A DNA stretch of 64,000 nucleotides from assembly GCF_037327425.1 (NCBI RefSeq), contig NZ_CP147846.1, forward strand, positions 5,890,001 through 5,954,000. Reading direction: 5' to 3'. Under the pieces are notes generated by a model. The model saw only the letters and a list, made by a program, of their open reading frames with translations, had not been told where the DNA came from and ran no database searches. This document shows, piece by piece, positions 8,247 to 16,211 of this stretch. This DNA is from Rhodococcus sovatensis. Lineage in GTDB: Bacteria; Actinomycetota; Actinomycetes; Mycobacteriales; Mycobacteriaceae. A program made the translations under genes and the position numbers. How positions within the stretch are numbered: position 1 is the first letter of the stretch; each line of letters opens with the position of its first letter.

Positions 8247-8456
8247 ATGAAGCGCATTGTGACCGGAGCACTCGCGGCCGTAGCCCTTTCTGTCGCAGTG
8301 CCGTTCGGTTCGGCTCAGGCAGCCCCGGTTCCAGTCGCAGGCTCCGGGTCGTCGTCGCTCGGTTGCACCTCCACCGACCTCAACCCCTGCCCCATCCGTC
8401 CTATCCTCGACCTGCTCGTGCTGCTCAGCTCAGGTTCCTCCAGCGGAGGCCAATAG
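8247..8456 (+). CDS. Small secreted protein, 69 aa
   Basis: The ATG at 8247 has a GGAG SD 8 bases upstream. Residues 1-27 form a clear Sec signal peptide (K-R, then a hydrophobic core, then GSAQA-A cleavage). The mature part of about 42 residues is Ser/Gly/Pro-rich with two cysteines (LGCTSTDLNPCP) that could form a disulfide. Short secreted proteins of this type are common in Nocardiaceae and mostly uncharacterised. It is monocistronic and is followed by a short hairpin. Confidence 0.7.
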   Translation: MKRIVTGALAAVALSVAVPFGSAQAAPVPVAGSGSSSLGCTSTDLNPCPIRPILDLLVLLSSGSSSGGQ

Positions 8457-8467
8457 AGCATTACCGG

Positions 8468-8492
8468 CGGCTTCCCCGCATCTGCGAAGCCG
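8468..8492. terminator. Possible hairpin terminator after the small secreted protein
   Basis: CGGCTTC (8468-8474) pairs with GAAGCCG (8486-8492) across an 11-base loop, starting 12 bases after the stop codon at 8456. There is no U-run, as is usual for actinobacterial terminators. Confidence 0.4.
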
Positions 8493-8818
8493 GCTCCGAG
8501 CAGACGCAGTTGAAAAAGCTGAGGATGGAGCGCGCATCCAGTAACGCTTGGGCAGAAACCCTTCCATGCCTGGGCGCCTATTCCACCAGGTACGACCTTG
8601 ATCACCGATTCGGGAAGTCGTTGTCGTGTAGGCGTGTGGACCGCAGCGCCACCGCGGATCCTCGTTGCTCAAGTTCGGCACAGTATCTGGGAAGGAGTGC
8701 CCGATACTTCGGCGGATCGACGGGATCCCGCAAATTTTCTCAGTATCGGGGGCAATGATTTGCGGTGTTTTCGTCGGTGCAAGCTGGGTCGTGGCCGGGG
8801 TTCGAATGGGGCGGAACT
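8493..8818. other. Intergenic stretch with no recognised gene
   Basis: 326 bases between the secreted protein and the convergent hypothetical gene. Short frames on both strands lack SD sequences and recognisable families. I see nothing supportable in it. Confidence 0.4.
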
Positions 8819-9406
8819 TTATTCGAGTTCTCCCCGAGCGGCCTGGAGAAATGTGCGGCGTCCCAGCAAGTACGGCTCGACGTCGTGGACCTCGATGAGG
8901 CTGAGCTGTTCGACCGGGTAGTTGCGGCTTTCGATCGTGATCCCGACGCCGTCGACGTGGCCGGCCGCCCACCATCGGCTCGGACCTCCCCACATCTCGA
9001 ACTCGACACCCACGCCGTCGATCCGCAGAGTCACGGCCTCACCCCGGGATTCTCGGATGCGTCGTCGTTCGTCCCTGTAGGCGGGGTCACTTGGTAGGAC
9101 GCCGGTCGCGCGGCTGATTACGCGGAAGGCTTCGCGGCGTGGGTCCCCGACTACGGTCGCGATGTGAACCGACACGTCTTCTTCGGGTGTCGCGTACGCC
9201 AGACCAGCCGTCTTCAGCCGCTGGCACTCCCATCCCCAATCGCCGATCATGATCGGCGATTCGTCCCACTGCTCCATCCCGAACAGGCGAGTCTTCGCCG
9301 CGGCGAGACGCACCTGCGCGTCAGTCTCGTCGATGTGCCGCCAAAACTGTTCCGGGGTCATCCGTCCAGAAATCTGCATGGACGTAGTCTTCCGCAACCA
9401 CGGCAC
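8819..9406 (-). CDS. Hypothetical protein, about 186-195 aa
   Basis: Soluble protein of 186 residues from ATG 9379 or 195 from GTG 9406; the upstream TetR gene ends at 9407, so the two are tightly packed and probably co-transcribed. The sequence is Trp-rich (TPEQFWRHI, DWGWECQRL, RWWAAGH) with an alpha/beta character and no signal peptide. A conserved-looking core is IMIGDWGWECQRLK. I do not recognise the family; it may be a small actinobacterial DUF. Its coupling with a TetR gene is the only functional hint. Confidence 0.6.
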   Translation of the reverse strand: MPWLRKTTSMQISGRMTPEQFWRHIDETDAQVRLAAAKTRLFGMEQWDESPIMIGDWGWECQRLKTAGLAYATPEEDVSVHIATVVGDPRREAFRVISRATGVLPSDPAYRDERRRIRESRGEAVTLRIDGVGVEFEMWGGPSRWWAAGHVDGVGITIESRNYPVEQLSLIEVHDVEPYLLGRRTFLQAARGELE

Positions 9407-9991
9407 TCATGGTGATCTCATTTCAGGGGTGGGCACCTGGAGTCCGCGGTCGATGAAGCCGACGATCCAGTCGAAGCTCTCGTCGATGTCGGTGAGGACC
9501 TGGGACCCGCTGGCTGTTTCGAGAGTGACGAAGCCATGAAGCTGGCTGCGCAGCATTCGTAGAGCGTGGATCTGCTGTGAGGGTTCGATGCGGTAACCGT
9601 GCAGCATCGCGCCCCAGGAGTCCATGACTCGATTCGCCGCTGCGATGAGCGGATCGTCGGGACCGGTGATTTCGGCGGCATTACCAGAGGCATAACGGCC
9701 TGGGTGTTCTCGGACCCAGATACGCATGGCTCGCGCTCCGGAATCCAGCGCGTCGCGGCCCGCCCGCCCTTGGATGGCATCGTGAATGGCATCGGCGAGT
9801 TCGGTCATGGCCAGCACACCTATTCGGTGTGCGAGGTCGGCCATGCCGTCGACATGCTTGTACAGCGAGGGTGGTTTGATGCCGAGTCGCTCGGCGAGCA
9901 GGCCCATGGACAGGCGCGAGAAACCGACCTCTTCGGCGAGCGCGGCCCCGGCTTCGGTGACCGACGATGACGCGAGTCCGGCCCTAGGCAC
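9407..9991 (-). CDS. TetR/AcrR-family transcriptional regulator
   Basis: 194 residues if started at the GTG at 9991. N-terminal helix-turn-helix: ALAEEVGFSRLSMGLLAERL then GIKPPSLYKHV, followed by an all-alpha ligand domain of the TetR_C_33 (WHG) kind. The start P-R-A-G-L is the usual one for this subfamily, though no SD is seen. In the same frame the coding continues upstream into the decayed tail of an alpha/beta hydrolase, so the regulator may once have been translated by coupling to it. It ends one base from the next hypothetical gene. The probable ancestral target was the hydrolase gene. Confidence 0.8.
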   Translation of the reverse strand: MPRAGLASSSVTEAGAALAEEVGFSRLSMGLLAERLGIKPPSLYKHVDGMADLAHRIGVLAMTELADAIHDAIQGRAGRDALDSGARAMRIWVREHPGRYASGNAAEITGPDDPLIAAANRVMDSWGAMLHGYRIEPSQQIHALRMLRSQLHGFVTLETASGSQVLTDIDESFDWIVGFIDRGLQVPTPEMRSP

Positions 9992-10641
9992 GAGGGAGAG
10001 TCCGAGCCAGGAAAGGCAGGGCAGTGCAAGTGTCTGCTCGGGCGCCTGGGCGTGCGGGTAGTGGCCGACGCCGTCGAGAACGGCGAGTTCTCCGAGACTG
10101 ACGGTAGGTCGGCGATGATCTTCTCTCCTTCGGCGCGGGCGTCGGTCCAGTCGGGGTCCGCACTGCCCTCGACGACCAGGACGGGGCAGCGGACGTTCTT
10201 CAGCTGCTCGCCGGCGTCGGTGGGCTTGGACTTGCACATGGCTTGAAGGGCTTTCATTCTGCCCGGTTCTCGGAGCGTGTTCTCGATGCGGTCCAGTTCG
10301 ACATCCCAGTCGGAAGGCTTGGTCGGGTAGGCCAGGTCGAGGTACTTCTCCCAGGCTTTCAGGCTGCCCGTCATCACGGTTTGTCCAAGCAGCATAGTTC
10401 CGCTGCGGTAGCCCTTGTTCGTCAGCTGCCCACGGACTGAGTAGGACACTGCGCGCGCAAACGGCGCCAGCTCGACGACCCCGCTGATCGACTGGCCGAT
10501 GATGACCGCTGGCCCGCCCAGGTGACGCACGAGCGCCACCAGGTCACTAGCGATGTCGGTGCGGGTGTAGCCGTCCCATCCGAGGCTGGATTCACCGCAA
10601 CCACGAAGGTCGTGGTTCGCCACCCTGTACTCAGCTGACAC
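9992..10641 (-). pseudogene. Alpha/beta hydrolase, decayed (N-terminal loss, internal deletion, frameshift)
   Basis: The first readable part, YRVANHDLRGCGESSLGWDG, is the segment after the oxyanion strand; the preceding HG-x-P region is missing. The nucleophile elbow reads IGQSISG and jumps straight to VVELAPFARA, so about 15 residues after the serine are deleted. At about 10110 the homology changes frame: IIADLPS continues as LGELAVLDGVGHYPHAQAP, which carries the catalytic His. Three independent lesions make a working enzyme unlikely. The remnant runs in frame into the TetR start. Confidence 0.7.
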
Positions 10642-10720
10642 GAGTGCAGGGGTGAGGAAGCGGTGTCATAGCTGGAAGCTAGTGAACGTAGCTTTCTACG
10701 TCAAGGCGGCACCACTGCTG

Positions 10721-13309
10721 TCAGCCGACTTCGGAAACCCGCATATCCGGCTCGGTGGCGCCGCTCCGGTCAGCGTGTCGAGCGCGCGATCTCACCCGTC
10801 TACCGAGAGAGAGTGCGAAGTTCACCGCCTGCCAGTACAGAATCCCGACGATGATCGACAGGGCGAATGCCAGCCAGGGATGGTCGTCGCGCAACGGTAG
10901 GTACACCTGGAAATGAGTCAGGTAGATGTAGAGGGAAGCGCTCGCCAACACTCCTGCCACTCGGCTCAGCAGCGCGGGGAATGGAACCGACGACAGCCAC
11001 ACCAGCATGCAGAGGCCGATAACGACGATGACTTCTCGTTGCGTATCGCCGAAGAAGTACCCGGGCACCGTTGCCACGATCGCTGCGGTGACCCACACTC
11101 GATGCAACACCGTGTTCGCCTGCGCTGCAGCCCAACCCAAGGCGAACAACCAGAAGACTACCGACGCGGTCAGTATGCGGTTGGGGGTGTCGTCGACTTC
11201 GATCAGCCCGTAGCGGGTGATGAGTCCAAGGCCCACGACCCCCATCGGGAACCAGAATGAGTGACGACGCACGAGACGGTCGAACAATGGAATGGACAGT
11301 ACGGCGACGGCGGCGAGCACGATGTACACGATCGCCTCGACGAACCAGTACCGCCACTCCGCCGACCAACCGTCCGGGCCGAGGATCCCGTTGAGCAGAA
11401 ATGCACTGGTGATTCGATAGTCCCCAGTGAGGGCGATGACGGCCCCGATCCACACCATGCTGGGGACGGCGATCCGGGCGACGCTTCGGAGCACACGGCG
11501 AGTTCGTTCGGTGCGTTCGGCCGCCGCGAGGTGAAAGCGGGCGAAGTTGTAGCCGGCGATCCCGAGAAGCACATGCGCCCCGCCGAGCACCGAGAACAGG
11601 TGGATATGCGAGCCGACGATCAGGACGATCGCGAGGGCACGCAGCAGAACGTTCGTCTCCACTCGGCGCCAGCCTCGGCGCAGACGCGGCGCCTGATCGA
11701 GGTCCCGTACTCGGGTGGTGTGCCAGCTCTCGGGGAGGCGGCCGAGCATTTCCTCCAGCCGCAACGACATCCGAACGTACGACAGGGAGTCGCCGCCCAA
11801 ACTCACGAACGTACTGTCGTCGCCGACGTGCGAACAGTGCAGAATCTCGGCGTACAGCGCTTTCACGTCGGCGGTAGTCGGGACAGTGTCCGACGGGTAG
11901 GGTCGGCCCGCGATCTCGGAGACCGCTCGCACATCGGGTTTGCCGGTGGATGTTCGCGGTAGTTGGTCGACGAGGCACACCCGTACCGCTGCCGCGGGAA
12001 GTCCGCTGGCCTGCGCTGTTGTGCGTCGGACGACGTCGACGTCGCCATCCTCCACGACCACGACGAGCTCGTCGATACCGCCGGTGCAGCACGCTGTCAG
12101 CCCGCGTTGCGCGAGCGCGGACTCGACGTACTGCAGGTCGATACGCAGGCCGAACGCCTTTGCGAACCGGCTGAGGCGGCCCACCACCTCGTACAGTCCG
12201 TCGTCCGTGCGCCGGGCTAGGTCACCGGTATGCAGTTCTCCGTCGAGGGTGTCACCGAGGCCCAGGTCGTCGGGACCCTCGGCGTAGCCGAGCATGACGT
12301 TCGGCCCCGAGTAGACAAGCTCACCTGTCCCGTCCGGGGCGTCGTCGACCACCTGTAGATGGAAAGATCCCCCGGGAATCGGACGGCCGATGGTGTGCGG
12401 GTGGGTGGCGGCAAGTTCCGGTGGCAGATAGGCCATCCGGGCGGTTGCTTCCGTCTGCCCGTACATGACGAACAAGTCCCATCCCCGACGCCGACCCAGC
12501 TCGGCGTATCGCCGGACGCGGTCCTGCGGCATCTTGCCACCGGCCTGCGTGATGTAGCGCAGCTCGGGCAGATCCAGCTGGTCGAACCCGATACGGTCGA
12601 GCAAATCGAAGGTGTACGGCACGCCCGCGAACGTGGTGCCACGCTCGGTCCGCACGAGGTCCCAGAATTGGGGGTCGGTGACGGAGAAGTCGGTCAGAAT
12701 CAGTGTGGCGCCGCGTAGAAGGTGGCTGTGTATTACCGACAGCCCGTAGCAGTAGTGCATGGGCAGCGTCGTCACTGCGCGGTCGGTGGCGCGGATACCG
12801 AGATACTCGGCGATGGACTCGGCGTTGGCCTGCACGTTTCGGTGCGATAGGCGGACGAGCTTGGGTGATCCGGTCGAACCGGAAGTACTCAGCAGCAACG
12901 CGAGGTCGGGGTGCAGCTGATGCTTGGATTGTCGGCCGTGTTTCTCGATGGCAGTGCGACCGTCGCTGTTTCGCACCACAAGATCGGGCCGATACGCATC
13001 GATCAGGCCGTCGAGATGGTCGGAATTGTCACCCGGAGCCATCAACACCGGATGTCCTGTTCGAAGCGCCGCAATATAGGTGACGACGACGTCGATCTCG
13101 TTGGCGCCGGCGATGAGCACGAGACCACGTTCAGTCCCGAGTTTCGACGCCTGCTGCTCGACACGTTCGTCCAGCTCGCGGTAGGAGAGCGTCTCGTGCG
13201 CCGTGACCAGCGCTGGTGCATCGCCGAAGCGGCCCAGGTCGCACGCGAAGCGCACACCGGGCCGGTCGACGTAGTTGATCTCGCTGGGCACTGACGGATC
13301 ATAAGGCAT
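10721..13309 (-). CDS. NRPS-like adenylation / carrier protein / integral-membrane acyltransferase fusion
   Basis: 862 residues with three parts. Residues 1-465 are an AMP-forming adenylation domain (P-loop STSGSTGSPK at 141-150, YGQTEA at 283-288, HTGDLARR, and PRTSTGK with Lys457). Residues 475-550 are a phosphopantetheine carrier domain with LGGDS (attachment Ser508). Residues 553-845 hold about 10 hydrophobic helices like acyltransferase-3 or related membrane acyltransferases. The design suggests that an acid is activated, loaded on the carrier and passed to an acceptor at or across the membrane. No condensation or thioesterase partner lies nearby. ATG 13309 has a poor SD. Substrates are unknown. 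Confidence 0.8.
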   Translation of the reverse strand: MPYDPSVPSEINYVDRPGVRFACDLGRFGDAPALVTAHETLSYRELDERVEQQASKLGTERGLVLIAGANEIDVVVTYIAALRTGHPVLMAPGDNSDHLDGLIDAYRPDLVVRNSDGRTAIEKHGRQSKHQLHPDLALLLSTSGSTGSPKLVRLSHRNVQANAESIAEYLGIRATDRAVTTLPMHYCYGLSVIHSHLLRGATLILTDFSVTDPQFWDLVRTERGTTFAGVPYTFDLLDRIGFDQLDLPELRYITQAGGKMPQDRVRRYAELGRRRGWDLFVMYGQTEATARMAYLPPELAATHPHTIGRPIPGGSFHLQVVDDAPDGTGELVYSGPNVMLGYAEGPDDLGLGDTLDGELHTGDLARRTDDGLYEVVGRLSRFAKAFGLRIDLQYVESALAQRGLTACCTGGIDELVVVVEDGDVDVVRRTTAQASGLPAAAVRVCLVDQLPRTSTGKPDVRAVSEIAGRPYPSDTVPTTADVKALYAEILHCSHVGDDSTFVSLGGDSLSYVRMSLRLEEMLGRLPESWHTTRVRDLDQAPRLRRGWRRVETNVLLRALAIVLIVGSHIHLFSVLGGAHVLLGIAGYNFARFHLAAAERTERTRRVLRSVARIAVPSMVWIGAVIALTGDYRITSAFLLNGILGPDGWSAEWRYWFVEAIVYIVLAAVAVLSIPLFDRLVRRHSFWFPMGVVGLGLITRYGLIEVDDTPNRILTASVVFWLFALGWAAAQANTVLHRVWVTAAIVATVPGYFFGDTQREVIVVIGLCMLVWLSSVPFPALLSRVAGVLASASLYIYLTHFQVYLPLRDDHPWLAFALSIIVGILYWQAVNFALSLGRRVRSRARHADRSGATEPDMRVSEVG

Positions 13310-13402
13310 GCCGAACCTAACTTCACGGCATCGTGCCTTGATCCGACAAGACCGCCCAACGGGCGTCGGCGCTCGGGTGGATACTCCAGCTGCGGACCCT
13401 GC

Positions 13403-13458
13403 TGCACACTACCGTCGGGGATCGACTGAAATCCGTCGGATTCGGGCGATAGTGTGCA
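13403..13458. repeat. Hairpin repeat, copy A (terminator-like)
   Basis: A 56-bp imperfect inverted repeat that begins TGCACACTACCGTCG and ends CGATAGTGTGCA. It is related to copies at 44807-44862 and 59326-59380; flanking GCGGACC and GGTCCGGC extend the symmetry. It starts 41 bases past the stop codon of the LacI gene (leftward transcription), so it may end that transcript. Confidence 0.75.
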
Positions 13459-13498
13459 GGGAGGTCCGGCGCCCGTGCAGCTGGTGGCGGGCGTGGTG

Positions 13499-14479
13499 CT
13501 ACGTCGTCGAGCGGCGGACCAACCTGGGTGTGAGGACGGTATCGCGTGCGTCGGCACCCGAGATCTGTGCGAGCGCAGCGTCGACCGCAGCGTCGGCGAG
13601 AGCTGTCGCGTCCTGCGCAATGGACGTCAGTTGCACGTGCGCGATGCTGGCCAGGCGTGAGTCGTCATAGCCGACGACAGCGACCGTCTCGGGAACCGAC
13701 ACGGAAGTTCGGACGAGGTAGTCGAGGACACCCGTCGCGCATCTGTCGTTGAAAGCGATTATGGCAGAGGGTGGTTCGCTACGCATCAATCTCTTGGTGG
13801 CCTCCGTGCCGTCGGTTTCCGTTGTTCCGCCCACCGTGAACAGGGCGAAGTCGGACAGTCCGTTACGAGTCATGGCATCACGAAATCCGTTGCGGCGATC
13901 AACGGCGCCGGGTGCGCTGCCGCCGTCGATGTGCGCGATTCGTCGATGGCCTAGCTCGACAAGATGGTCGACGGCGAGCCCGACGCCGGCGACGTCGTCG
14001 CTGCGTACCGAACCGACGCCCTCGGTCCCGCTGCGGCGCATCACCGTCACTGTCGGGACCGAGGAGCCCAGTGCTGCAACGTAGTCCGACTCGAGATTCG
14101 ATCCGAGCAAGATCGTGCCCTCGCACCGTTCCCTGATCAGCGACCGAACGGCGGCGTCCTCGTCGCGGCTCGGCGCCGTGGCGCTGAGCATCACGTCGTA
14201 CCCGCGCGCATCGGCTGCGGCATATATGTGTTCGACCAGGTCTCCGTGGAACGGCTCCTGCAGATCGAAGGTCACGCCGAGGAGGCGTGAGGTGGTTTGA
14301 CGCAATTTCTGCGCTCGGCGGTCCGGGATATATCCGATGCTGTCGGCTACCGACTTGATGCGCGTGCGCGTCGACTCGCTTGCGCCCGGAACGCCGCGCA
14401 TGACGATCGACACCAATGCGGGGGAGACCCCCGCGATCCGTGCGACGTCGGCCATCGTGGGTCGAGTCCCGTTGGTCAC
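13499..14479 (-). CDS. LacI-family transcriptional regulator
   Basis: 326 residues from GTG 14479 (SD GGAG 8 bases upstream). The LacI helix-turn-helix and hinge are clear: TMADVARIAGVSPALVSIVM followed by GYIPDRRAQKLR. The periplasmic-binding-protein-like sensor domain has the usual signatures (LLGVTFDL, GHRRIAHIDG, IIAFNDRCATGV, VAVVGYDDSRLA). Upstream is a decayed Gfo/Idh/MocA dehydrogenase on the opposite strand, so it probably controlled a sugar or polyol catabolic operon now lost. The palindrome GTACTAGTAC at 14556 between the two is its likely operator. Confidence 0.9.
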   Translation of the reverse strand: MTNGTRPTMADVARIAGVSPALVSIVMRGVPGASESTRTRIKSVADSIGYIPDRRAQKLRQTTSRLLGVTFDLQEPFHGDLVEHIYAAADARGYDVMLSATAPSRDEDAAVRSLIRERCEGTILLGSNLESDYVAALGSSVPTVTVMRRSGTEGVGSVRSDDVAGVGLAVDHLVELGHRRIAHIDGGSAPGAVDRRNGFRDAMTRNGLSDFALFTVGGTTETDGTEATKRLMRSEPPSAIIAFNDRCATGVLDYLVRTSVSVPETVAVVGYDDSRLASIAHVQLTSIAQDATALADAAVDAALAQISGADARDTVLTPRLVRRSTT

Positions 14480-14555
14480 CGTGCTCCGTCCGTTCGTTCG
14501 GTCAAACGGTAGTTGACGCATCTGCCCAGTGGCTCTACCGTAGTGCAACTAGAAC

Positions 14556-14565
14556 GTACTAGTAC
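14556..14565. promoter_or_regulatory. Candidate LacI-type operator
   Basis: The perfect palindrome GTACTAGTAC lies in the divergent promoter between the LacI gene and the Gfo/Idh/MocA relic, 77 bases from the regulator start and 31 bases from the relic ATG. Its position suits control of both genes. It is only 10 bp, so chance cannot be excluded. Confidence 0.45.
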
Positions 14566-14596
14566 CGCTGAGCAGCAGTTCCAGTCTGGAGAAAAG

Positions 14597-14740
14597 ATGT
14601 CATCGTCATGCGAAACCGTCCGGGTGGCCCTCGTCGGGGCGGGTCGAATCGGCAGGAACCATGCCGAGATCGTTGCCCGACGGGTGCCCGGCGGTTCGAC
14701 GCCGGGTTCGCCGCCGCTCGCGCGGCCATCGACGGCGGGA
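14597..14740 (+). pseudogene. Gfo/Idh/MocA (inositol 2-dehydrogenase type) remnant
   Basis: The ATG at 14597 with SD GGAGAAAAG starts VRVALVGAGRIGRNHAEIVA, the N-terminal NAD-binding motif (G-x-G-x-x-G) of the family. After 32 codons the homology jumps to another frame reading RRFDAGFAAARAAIDGG (14692-14740), which normally lies about 90 residues further on. So there is an internal deletion, a frame change and complete loss of the C-terminal half. It was probably the target gene of the divergent LacI regulator. Confidence 0.75.
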
Positions 14741-14742
14741 TG

Positions 14743-14852
14743 AAAACACTGAACGTCAGGGCAGCGCGTCGACCGTTGCGGTCCGCGTAGCGGCCGAAGA
14801 ACCACGAGCCGACCGGTCGCATCAGGAAGGTGACTACGCGCAGGCCCCAGCG
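14743..14852 (-). pseudogene. MFS/MHS transporter internal fragment
   Basis: On the minus strand the frame reads RWGLRVVTFLMRPVGSWFFG then RYADRNGRRAALTFSV, the helix 2 to helix 3 loop of MHS-type MFS permeases (G-x-x-x-D-R-x-G-R-R). Nothing else of the transporter remains. The neighbouring dehydrogenase relic touches it at one end and a membrane-protein relic at the other, showing repeated deletion in this spot. Confidence 0.7.
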
Positions 14853-15124
14853 TCTTTCACGGTCTCTCGATTCTGCTGATCGCCCTGACGGGGTACGGAG
14901 TGACACAGGTGGCGTTCCGTAGACGCCGGGATTGGCAGCGTCGCCACGCCGCGGCGATGCAGGCCACGGTTCTGGTCCTGATCGTCACGGGGACAGCGCA
15001 ATTTTTCGATCGGCTTCCGCTCCCGCACGATGCCCTGAATGCGATCGTGTTCCTACAGGTGCCCCTGATCATCGGCATCGTGGCAATCGTGCGGAGTTCG
15101 CGTAAGGCAGTGCGGCCGGATTGA
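14846..15124 (+). pseudogene. C-terminal part of an integral membrane protein
   Basis: The frame runs from GPSVFHGLSILLIALTGYGV to the stop at 15124 and holds three hydrophobic segments with a basic loop (RRRRDWQRRHAAAM). It has no start codon or SD in its native context and joins directly to the MFS fragment. The layout resembles the C-terminal half of a small multi-helix membrane protein (DUF2306-like at best). Truncated 5' end; identity uncertain. Confidence 0.5.
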
Positions 15125-15166
15125 ATCGGCACCGCGTCTCCGGGTCGATAGCTCGGTGTCGCAGCG

Positions 15167-15210
15167 TTGACATGTACCGCCCCAAGGCCATAATCTCAAC
15201 ATATGTTGAG
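15167..15210 (+). promoter_or_regulatory. Promoter with overlapping perfect operator
   Basis: TTGACA (15167-15172), an 18-base spacer and TAATCT (15191-15196) form a good housekeeping-type promoter. The perfect 16-bp palindrome CTCAACATATGTTGAG (15195-15210) overlaps the end of the -10 and covers the expected transcription start, 12 bases before the ATG at 15223. This is a classic repression geometry. The repressor is not adjacent. Confidence 0.65.
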
Positions 15211-15222
15211 TGATGCGTTGTG

Positions 15223-16155
15223 ATGCGGGCGGGACCGACGCGACGCCAGATGGTCATCGGCGCGGCAGCAGGGGTGGTCGCAGCTGTTCTCGGTCCGTCG
15301 GCGAAGTCGAGTGCTGCACCCAGGGGCGGCTCTGTCGAGGAGTGCGGCGGTCGATACCAGGGCTATCGTGAAGCCGATCGAGGTCGACCGTATGCCCGCT
15401 ACATGGCAGACCGAACGGCTCCGGCACCGGCCGCCGTCGAGGACGCCTACGCGGGCCCGGCCCTGAAGCCCGACTCGGTGCCCGAATTCGCCTCGATTAC
15501 AACCGATCTCGGGGCGGTCGGCTACTCATCGATCGAGACAGGCTACGGACAACTTGCCGATGGAGTGGTTTTCGTCGCTGTCCACACTGTGATGCCGCGT
15601 GTCACGGCAGCGATGTGGGATTGGTGGTTCGGATGGCACTCCACCGAGGCTGCCCGCTACAAACTCTGGCATCCCGACGCTCACCTGTATGCCGCCCTCG
15701 CGGAGGACCGAACAGGCTTCGACATTCCCGACAAGGCAAAGTACATCGGCAACACAACATTCGTGGACGAATACGTCGGCCCCAAGCTGCAGCAGTTGAT
15801 GATCGGCTTTCGTGATCCGGTAGCGCACGGGTTCGATGTCCCCGTGGACCAAACGGTGATTCTGGGGCGGGTCGGTAGCGTCATCGCACCGGTGGACTTG
15901 GGCTGGCTCGCTCATCAGGTCAGGCCATGCGACGGTGGTGCCGAAATGCGAAGTCGCTTCTATCTGAACCTGCGTGGCCTGCACGTTCCCGACCTGAAGC
16001 AGGTTGCGTGCGCCGTCCGCCGTGGCGCTTCGGTGGATCCTGCCGATCTGGTTATCGGACTGGATCTAGCCCGAGACTTGATGTTGCATTGCGGACAAGA
16101 GATGAACCATCTAGCTGGGTTTCTGCCTGAGCTTTACGCAGAATTCGGCTCCTAG
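15223..16155 (+). CDS. DAPG hydrolase (PhlG)-family protein with Tat signal
   Basis: 310 residues. The N-terminus has a twin-arginine signal (TRRQMVIGAAAGVVAAVLG), so the mature domain (from about residue 35) is predicted outside the cytoplasm. The body resembles the PhlG/DAPG hydrolase family: VAVHTVMPRVT, then WWFGWHSTEAARYKLWHPDA, and near the end QEMNHLAGFLPELYAEFG, which together carry His and Glu residues of the kind that bind the catalytic zinc. Known members cleave C-C bonds in diacylphloroglucinols. Export is unusual for the founding enzyme. A strong promoter with an overlapping palindrome precedes it. The substrate is not predictable. Confidence 0.75.
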   Translation: MRAGPTRRQMVIGAAAGVVAAVLGPSAKSSAAPRGGSVEECGGRYQGYREADRGRPYARYMADRTAPAPAAVEDAYAGPALKPDSVPEFASITTDLGAVGYSSIETGYGQLADGVVFVAVHTVMPRVTAAMWDWWFGWHSTEAARYKLWHPDAHLYAALAEDRTGFDIPDKAKYIGNTTFVDEYVGPKLQQLMIGFRDPVAHGFDVPVDQTVILGRVGSVIAPVDLGWLAHQVRPCDGGAEMRSRFYLNLRGLHVPDLKQVACAVRRGASVDPADLVIGLDLARDLMLHCGQEMNHLAGFLPELYAEFGS

Positions 16156-16211
16156 CAAGACCGGCGCGACCGAGAACGGGGCGCAAAAGTCTGTCGAGTA
16201 AAGCCTGAGTC

